Below, piece by piece: positions 59,713-64,000 of a stretch of 64,000 nt of DNA. The position numbers were made by a program, and so were the translations under genes. Positions within the stretch are counted from its first letter, which is position 1; each line of letters starts with the position of its first letter. The stretch comes from Flavobacterium algicola (GTDB taxonomy: Bacteria; Bacteroidota; Bacteroidia; Flavobacteriales; Flavobacteriaceae): NCBI RefSeq assembly GCF_022399565.1, contig NZ_JAJTUT010000001.1, positions 981,336-1,045,335 on the forward strand, given 5' to 3'. Under the pieces are notes generated by a model. That model saw only the letters and a program-made list of their open reading frames with translations. It was not told the origin of the DNA and did not search any database.

Positions 59713-62586
59713 ATGAATAAACAAATTAATAGTTTGGAAAAGCTTTCTCTTTCGAAAATCAAGGAGATTATTTTAAATGTATTAGCAAAAGAAGGATATA
59801 AAAACTTGATTAGCGATTCGACTAATTTAATAAATAGTGATACTAAGGAAGGTTTGTCAACTTTTTCGACAGCATTTTATGTCTATCAAAAAAACCTTTC
59901 CGGAAGTAATGTTGAATTGAAAGAGCTTCAAGATAAAATAAAACTTGCGCACAAATCATCTCAGCCACATTTGATGATTCTAATAACTGGCTACAATATT
60001 TCAGGATCAGTACAAAAAAATCTTCGTAAGTCCTTCGAATTTAGTTTTGATATAATTCATCGCGAAACTTTAATTGAATTAATTTCTGCACATTTTCCAA
60101 ATTTTTGGATGTATGAAAATTTCGATTTGGTAGCGTACGAAAAGTATTTTCTGGAGGATATGGTTGAGAAGTCAGCACTTCTTAATATTCAAGGTTTGGA
60201 AAGTAAAGCAAAAAAACTGCTCGATATATACATTAAGCCAAGGATCTATGAGATCAAAAAAGATTTAGAAAGTAATAAGTCTCAACTTAATAAAGTTAAC
60301 GAAGCTGAAATAATGCGGCGAGGTAAATCCTGTATTATTGAAGGTGATACGGGCTCTGGGAAAAGTACATTATTGAAAGAAATTGGACGTTTACAGATAC
60401 AAGAACAAAAAGACTTAAAGACGCTTCCTATATTTATCTCTCCAATTTTACTCTATGCCTCTAATTTTGATATTGTAACAGCTGCAACAAAATTACTGCA
60501 CGGAAAAGTTGAAGGTGAATGGGAAGAAATACTTAAATCGTACAATCTAACACTTCTAATTGACAATATTGATGATTTCGAAGAAGGCGAACAGAAGCAG
60601 GTTATCGACCAATTGAACGAATTAAATGAGTCTGGCTCTATACGGTATGTGCTCAGTACACGATCCATCAAAGCTGGAAAAATTAGCACATTGTGCGCGG
60701 ACGTCAATTTTTTTCAAATCCGTAAATTCAATGATCTTCAAATTAGAGAATTTGCATTTCGTTTTTTTAATAATGCAGGAATTACAAGCAATTTAATTGA
60801 AGCTCTAGAGGATAACAGGATATTGCAGAAGTTACCTCTAACTCCACTTTCGCTATCGTTAATCGCCCTTGTCTACGAAAAAGAAAACTATGAAATCCCC
60901 GCGACAATTTCCGATATCTATGACAATTTTAACCAACTAATACTCGGAAAATTAACCGCTACGAAAAGATTCGAAATAATAAAATTTAATTTTAGAGAAC
61001 GTATATTATCTCTTTATGCTTTAGAAATTTTACGACACAATAATGGTCGACCTTACACGAAAAGTGCTTTTTTGAATTTTTTAAAAGAATATTTTCAGGA
61101 TAAATCGAGTGATATAGCTCCGGAAGTTTTAGACGATTTTTTGTCGTTTTTTATTGAAAGCTCGGGAATCTTAAGAATGGAGGAAGAACAATATGTGAAT
61201 TTTTCTCATAAATCATTCTTAGAATATTATGCTTCTCTTGAAATATTTAAGCACAAAAGAGAATTAGAATCTGATTTGGTTGAAAACTTTCTAGATTTAA
61301 GTTGGCAAAATGTAGCCTTATTTTACGGTGGACAGTCGAAAGATATGCCAAATTTTTTGCGTGAAATTTTAACTAGAATAAAGAGAGGAACAACAGTAGA
61401 AGAACATAATAACGCAATTCTAGGATTGGGGTATTTGTTGCAAGCCTTATATCAAACCGACAATAAGTTGAGACGAGAGGCTGTTGATATAGCGCTGGAT
61501 CAAAGCTTGATACTCCATGAGTGGTATAAAAAAATTATTATTGATGGAGAAGTTTTCTTATTCAAGAATATGAGCTTGCCCGCATTGTCAATTTTCAACA
61601 TGTACTTTTTCTACCTGAACTTTTTATCATCAACGCTCAATGAACCCCTTTCACAAGCGTTTCAAGGTTTATTGGAGAAATACAAACAAGATAATCAAAC
61701 GAACATAGGTTATCAGCTTTTAACAATCGCTGCCATTTTTCATTCAAAAAAATTCGGTGATTCATCTTATTTGAAAACATTGTTTGATGAGACAAAGCTA
61801 TTAAAAGATCCTTATCTGGTCACAATTGCAGATTTTGCTTTGTACTTTGATAGTGGCGCAGAACATAAAGTGATGAAACAACAGCTACATCAAGTTTTTT
61901 TAAAGATGAGTGATGTTACTAGAGATCTAATAAAGTTGCCTGCAAGCAAATTAAGATTTTCGCCGCTGGACTCAATTGAATCAAGAAAAAAAGTCACAAT
62001 CATTACAGAAGGTCCCACAGATGCAGAAATTTTAGAACATGCTTTCACAATTCTTACTGATGGGAAGATTCCATATTGGAAAGTCAAGCCTGCTGGAAAT
62101 AAGAGCGGTGGTGCGAATGAAGTAAAATTTCTTCTTGATAAGTCAAAACCTTTATCAGGTGAAAACGAGTTTATTATTGGAATTTTTGACCACGACACTG
62201 AAGGAATAAATCAATTTGATGGTCTGCAATTTGATTTTTACGAAGATTTTACTAGAGTAAAGCAAATGTCTGGCGCAAATATTTTCGGTATCAAATTACC
62301 CGTACCCAACTTTAGGGAAGAATACGTTCGTCAAGAACGAGAAAATTTTTACTTGGCAATCGAACACTATTTTGAAGATTCGATATTAATTGAAAATGAC
62401 TTAGTTAAAGCTTCCGGAGTTCCTGGATTATACAAGATCAAGGATTCAAGTGGGGTTAAAACGAAATTCGCTAAGAAGATCAAATTGTTGAAGAATCCAT
62501 TGGATTTTAAAAACTTCATTCCACTTTTTGAAACTATTGACAAAATTTCAGGAATTCAGGAAACAGATTACTACGCGTATATTTAA
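59713..62586 (+). CDS. NACHT-like STAND ATPase with C-terminal TOPRIM-like domain
   Basis: Single large soluble protein of 957 residues, probably an antiviral or defence protein. Residues 1-170 form an N-terminal domain that weakly resembles a restriction-endonuclease fold (LMILITGYNISGSVQ, then DIIHRETLIELI), but I cannot place catalytic residues. The NTPase has Walker A GDTGSGKST at 211-219, Walker B LTLLIDNIDDF at 279-289 and a sensor STR at 315-317. The helical region IPATISDIYDNFNQLIL and FSHKSFLEYYASLEI near 500 are typical of NACHT proteins. The C-terminus has TEGPTD with Glu766 and FDHD with Asp826/Asp828, the acidic triad of TOPRIM nucleases. It is flanked by direct IS1182-like repeats and lies beside an R-M system. 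Confidence 0.82.
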   Translation: MNKQINSLEKLSLSKIKEIILNVLAKEGYKNLISDSTNLINSDTKEGLSTFSTAFYVYQKNLSGSNVELKELQDKIKLAHKSSQPHLMILITGYNISGSVQKNLRKSFEFSFDIIHRETLIELISAHFPNFWMYENFDLVAYEKYFLEDMVEKSALLNIQGLESKAKKLLDIYIKPRIYEIKKDLESNKSQLNKVNEAEIMRRGKSCIIEGDTGSGKSTLLKEIGRLQIQEQKDLKTLPIFISPILLYASNFDIVTAATKLLHGKVEGEWEEILKSYNLTLLIDNIDDFEEGEQKQVIDQLNELNESGSIRYVLSTRSIKAGKISTLCADVNFFQIRKFNDLQIREFAFRFFNNAGITSNLIEALEDNRILQKLPLTPLSLSLIALVYEKENYEIPATISDIYDNFNQLILGKLTATKRFEIIKFNFRERILSLYALEILRHNNGRPYTKSAFLNFLKEYFQDKSSDIAPEVLDDFLSFFIESSGILRMEEEQYVNFSHKSFLEYYASLEIFKHKRELESDLVENFLDLSWQNVALFYGGQSKDMPNFLREILTRIKRGTTVEEHNNAILGLGYLLQALYQTDNKLRREAVDIALDQSLILHEWYKKIIIDGEVFLFKNMSLPALSIFNMYFFYLNFLSSTLNEPLSQAFQGLLEKYKQDNQTNIGYQLLTIAAIFHSKKFGDSSYLKTLFDETKLLKDPYLVTIADFALYFDSGAEHKVMKQQLHQVFLKMSDVTRDLIKLPASKLRFSPLDSIESRKKVTIITEGPTDAEILEHAFTILTDGKIPYWKVKPAGNKSGGANEVKFLLDKSKPLSGENEFIIGIFDHDTEGINQFDGLQFDFYEDFTRVKQMSGANIFGIKLPVPNFREEYVRQERENFYLAIEHYFEDSILIENDLVKASGVPGLYKIKDSSGVKTKFAKKIKLLKNPLDFKNFIPLFETIDKISGIQETDYYAYI

Positions 62587-62650
62587 GTTTCTTGGGCGAC
62601 TTAAAAGTACGTAAGCCAGTAGCATCAAAACAAAACTGCTGCAAACAGCC

Positions 62651-62763
62651 TGTAACCGCAATCGCGAAGTTTTCGGTAACCAGAAGTTGTAGTTTTACGA
62701 AAAAAGTCTATCCTTAGCAAACTGAGAACTCAGTTTGCTAAGGATACGCGACTGTCGGTTACA
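62651..62763. repeat. Large attC-like imperfect palindrome with inner hairpin
   Basis: Outer arms TGTAACCGCAATCGCG (62651-62666) and CGCGACTGTCGGTTACA (62747-62763) pair with one bulged base and one mismatch. Immediately inside the right arm is a perfect 18-bp-arm hairpin at 62709-62746 (TATCCTTAGCAAACTGAG and its complement, 2-nt loop). The overall design recalls integron attC recombination sites, but the terminal GTTRRRY/RYYYAAC boxes are not present. Confidence 0.6.
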
Positions 62764-62773
62764 AGCGACACAT

Positions 62774-63265
62774 CAGGCTGTGAAAAAACCTCATTAATCA
62801 ACAATAATAATTAAATTTTACGATATCACAACTTAAATAAAGCCTTCTTAGAAGGCTATTTTCTTAGGCAGCTGATTTAATTTAGAACGAAAGGAAGTTT
62901 GTATTCGGGTTTAAATACTTCGTCTTTAGCAAAAGCAAGACTTTTGCCTTGTATGGTGAATTCCATTTTAGAAGTTTGGTAATCAAATCGGGAACGTCCA
63001 GTATTTTGATACTGCGTTTGATGTTGTAAATTAACATAATCATACTGTGTTTGCCATTTATTTTCTAGAATCCTGTCAAATTGATTTGAAAGTTTCTCAA
63101 TCTCGCTTTGTATGAAGTAATGATTTCTTATAAACTAGTAAAAAATAGCTGATTGCGAGCAATTCCAGTGATATGTTGCATATTTAAATATACAACTTTT
63201 CTTCTTTTTTATTTTACATTATGTGTTATATTTGATTCAAATAAATGTTAGTTTTTTACTGACTG
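62774..63265 (-). mobile_element. Internally deleted IS1182-like element, copy B
   Basis: Second copy of the element at 59127-59619, in the same orientation and of almost the same length (492 bp). The left terminal repeat CAGGCTGTGAAAAAAC is identical; the right end has decayed to GTTTTTTACTGACTG. On the minus strand (about 62882-63067) the transposase C-terminus reads INGKHSMIMLIYNIKRSIKI then LDVPDLITKLLKWNSPYKAK, without copy A's stop. The hairpin near 62842 is also kept. The copies differ at scattered positions, so the duplication is not recent. Confidence 0.8.
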
Positions 63266-63322
63266 ACGTTACAGGCAAGTTTACTAAAAAATGGAAGAAT
63301 TCAATAACCTAAATAATAAATA

Positions 63323-63469
63323 ATGAACGAATTTCTTTCTAAAATAGAAAATTTTATATTCGATATACTTGGACTTGTTTTAACTGGCTTTATATTCCTT
63401 GGTACTTTAATTATTCCTTTAGCATTCCATCCATCTCAAAGCAGCGAAACACTAACAGCAACAATATGA
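63323..63469 (+). CDS. Small single-pass membrane protein
   Basis: ORF of 48 residues: MNEFLSKIENFIFDILGLVL followed by more hydrophobic residues and a polar tail ending TATI. It has one long hydrophobic helix (about 13-37). Its stop overlaps the start of the lipoprotein gene by 4 bp (ATGA), which supports real translation. I do not recognise it. It begins 57 bp after IS remnant B. Confidence 0.5.
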   Translation: MNEFLSKIENFIFDILGLVLTGFIFLGTLIIPLAFHPSQSSETLTATI

Positions 63470-64000
63470 CAATAGCAAAACAAACAATAATAGCATTGAC
63501 TATCGCAGTTTTAGGACTGACAGCATGTAACAATTCAAGTCAACAGCATAGTCCTCAAAGTAAAAAATCAGTGACTGACACTCTTACAGCTGTTGATGAT
63601 GTTATAAATAAATCAAACAACGACTCCAACACCTCCGATTATACTTCTTTTCCTATTGACAGCACTTTATCAGTCAAAGTGTTGACCGTGGGTACATTTC
63701 ACAGTGATGAAGTTTGGGATAACGCAGATAAAGAAAAATGGTTCGGACTTTTTCAAGGTAAGACAGGTTATTACCTTGCAGAAACGAAGCTGAAAACTAA
63801 AAGAGTTATTGATCCAGTTGTGGACGAGGATGAAAATGAAAAGACTGGTTGGGAAGTTAAAACCGTAAACAAAGACACTTCAATTATTTTAATTCAAGCT
63901 TTAAAATATTTGTCACCTCATAATGTTCAACAAGCCATTCTACCAAAAGAAAAACTCTTTCCTGGCGATACCTTACGAATTAACTATTTAGGCATCAACT
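63466..64000 (+). CDS. Hypothetical lipoprotein (cut by window end)
   Basis: Open frame from ATG at 63466 through the window end, at least 178 residues. A signal sequence ends in the lipobox LGLTAC (Cys about 21). A Ser/Asn/Thr-rich linker (about 22-65) follows, then a domain with VKVLTVGTFHSDEVW, EKWFGLFQGKTGYYLAETKL and SIILIQALKYL. I do not recognise the family. It is coupled to the small membrane-protein gene by a 4-bp overlap. Confidence 0.7.
   Translation, partial: MTIAKQTIIALTIAVLGLTACNNSSQQHSPQSKKSVTDTLTAVDDVINKSNNDSNTSDYTSFPIDSTLSVKVLTVGTFHSDEVWDNADKEKWFGLFQGKTGYYLAETKLKTKRVIDPVVDEDENEKTGWEVKTVNKDTSIILIQALKYLSPHNVQQAILPKEKLFPGDTLRINYLGIN

Noticed and set aside
62651..62763. Canonical integron attC site
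   Set aside because: The structure is attC-like, but the required GTTRRRY and RYYYAAC boxes are absent and no integron integrase is in the window.

Overview
The window looks like chromosome from a Flavobacterium-like member of the Bacteroidota. Base composition is AT-rich. Recognisable promoters follow the Bacteroidota pattern (TTTG, 17-23 bp, TAnnTTTG). Shine-Dalgarno sequences are not conspicuous. Gene content also fits this group: YHYH and YwqK proteins, a small NuoG, a C-terminally extended S16, a glycine-rich RRM protein and DUF3050. I saw no tRNA, rRNA or CRISPR array.

Layout. 1-9.6 kb: a dispersed repeat at the edge, glutaryl-CoA dehydrogenase-like enzyme, DUF3050 protein, SGNH lipoprotein, dienelactone hydrolase, an Fe-S block (ferredoxin, NfuC, Mrp), an alkyltransferase-like protein, LysE exporter, TrmB and an ammonium transporter. 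9.9-15.5 kb: L,D-transpeptidase, hibernation factor, the rpsP-rimM-trmN6 block, a small lipoprotein and an RRM protein. 15.6-22.8 kb: an envelope locus of two YHYH lipoproteins, SCO protein, YwqK protein, two EF-hand proteins and a CotH-kinase lipoprotein, divergent from a LytS/LytTR two-component pair. Three promoters here share the same direct repeat (21-bp period, always 38 bp from the -7 element), which is probably the LytTR operator. 23-31 kb: retropepsin-like protein, sucA-odhB, a small outer-membrane protein, two unknowns and a prenyl synthase. 31-37.7 kb: YceI, TetR, TolC and an RND efflux set. 38-41.4 kb: two duplicated YwqK proteins sharing an upstream direct repeat, aspS and a cold-shock protein. 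41.6-56 kb: a 14-gene nuo (complex I) operon interrupted by a frameshifted four-helix-bundle gene (nuoF/nuoG) and an ORF6N gene (nuoH/nuoI).

56.4-64 kb is accessory DNA that I read as a defence and mobile island. It has a type II restriction-modification set (endonuclease, C5-cytosine methyltransferase, small DUF6471 protein). It also has a 957-residue protein combining a NACHT-like STAND ATPase with a C-terminal TOPRIM-like domain. This gene lies between two directly repeated, internally deleted IS1182-like elements of about 490 bp, with a large attC-like imperfect palindrome after it. The window ends inside a small-membrane-protein/lipoprotein pair.

The two best candidates for undescribed biology are the LytTR-controlled YHYH/EF-hand/CotH/SCO locus and the NACHT-TOPRIM gene with its flanking repeats. 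Family assignments come from reading translated sequences and remembered motifs. No database search was run.
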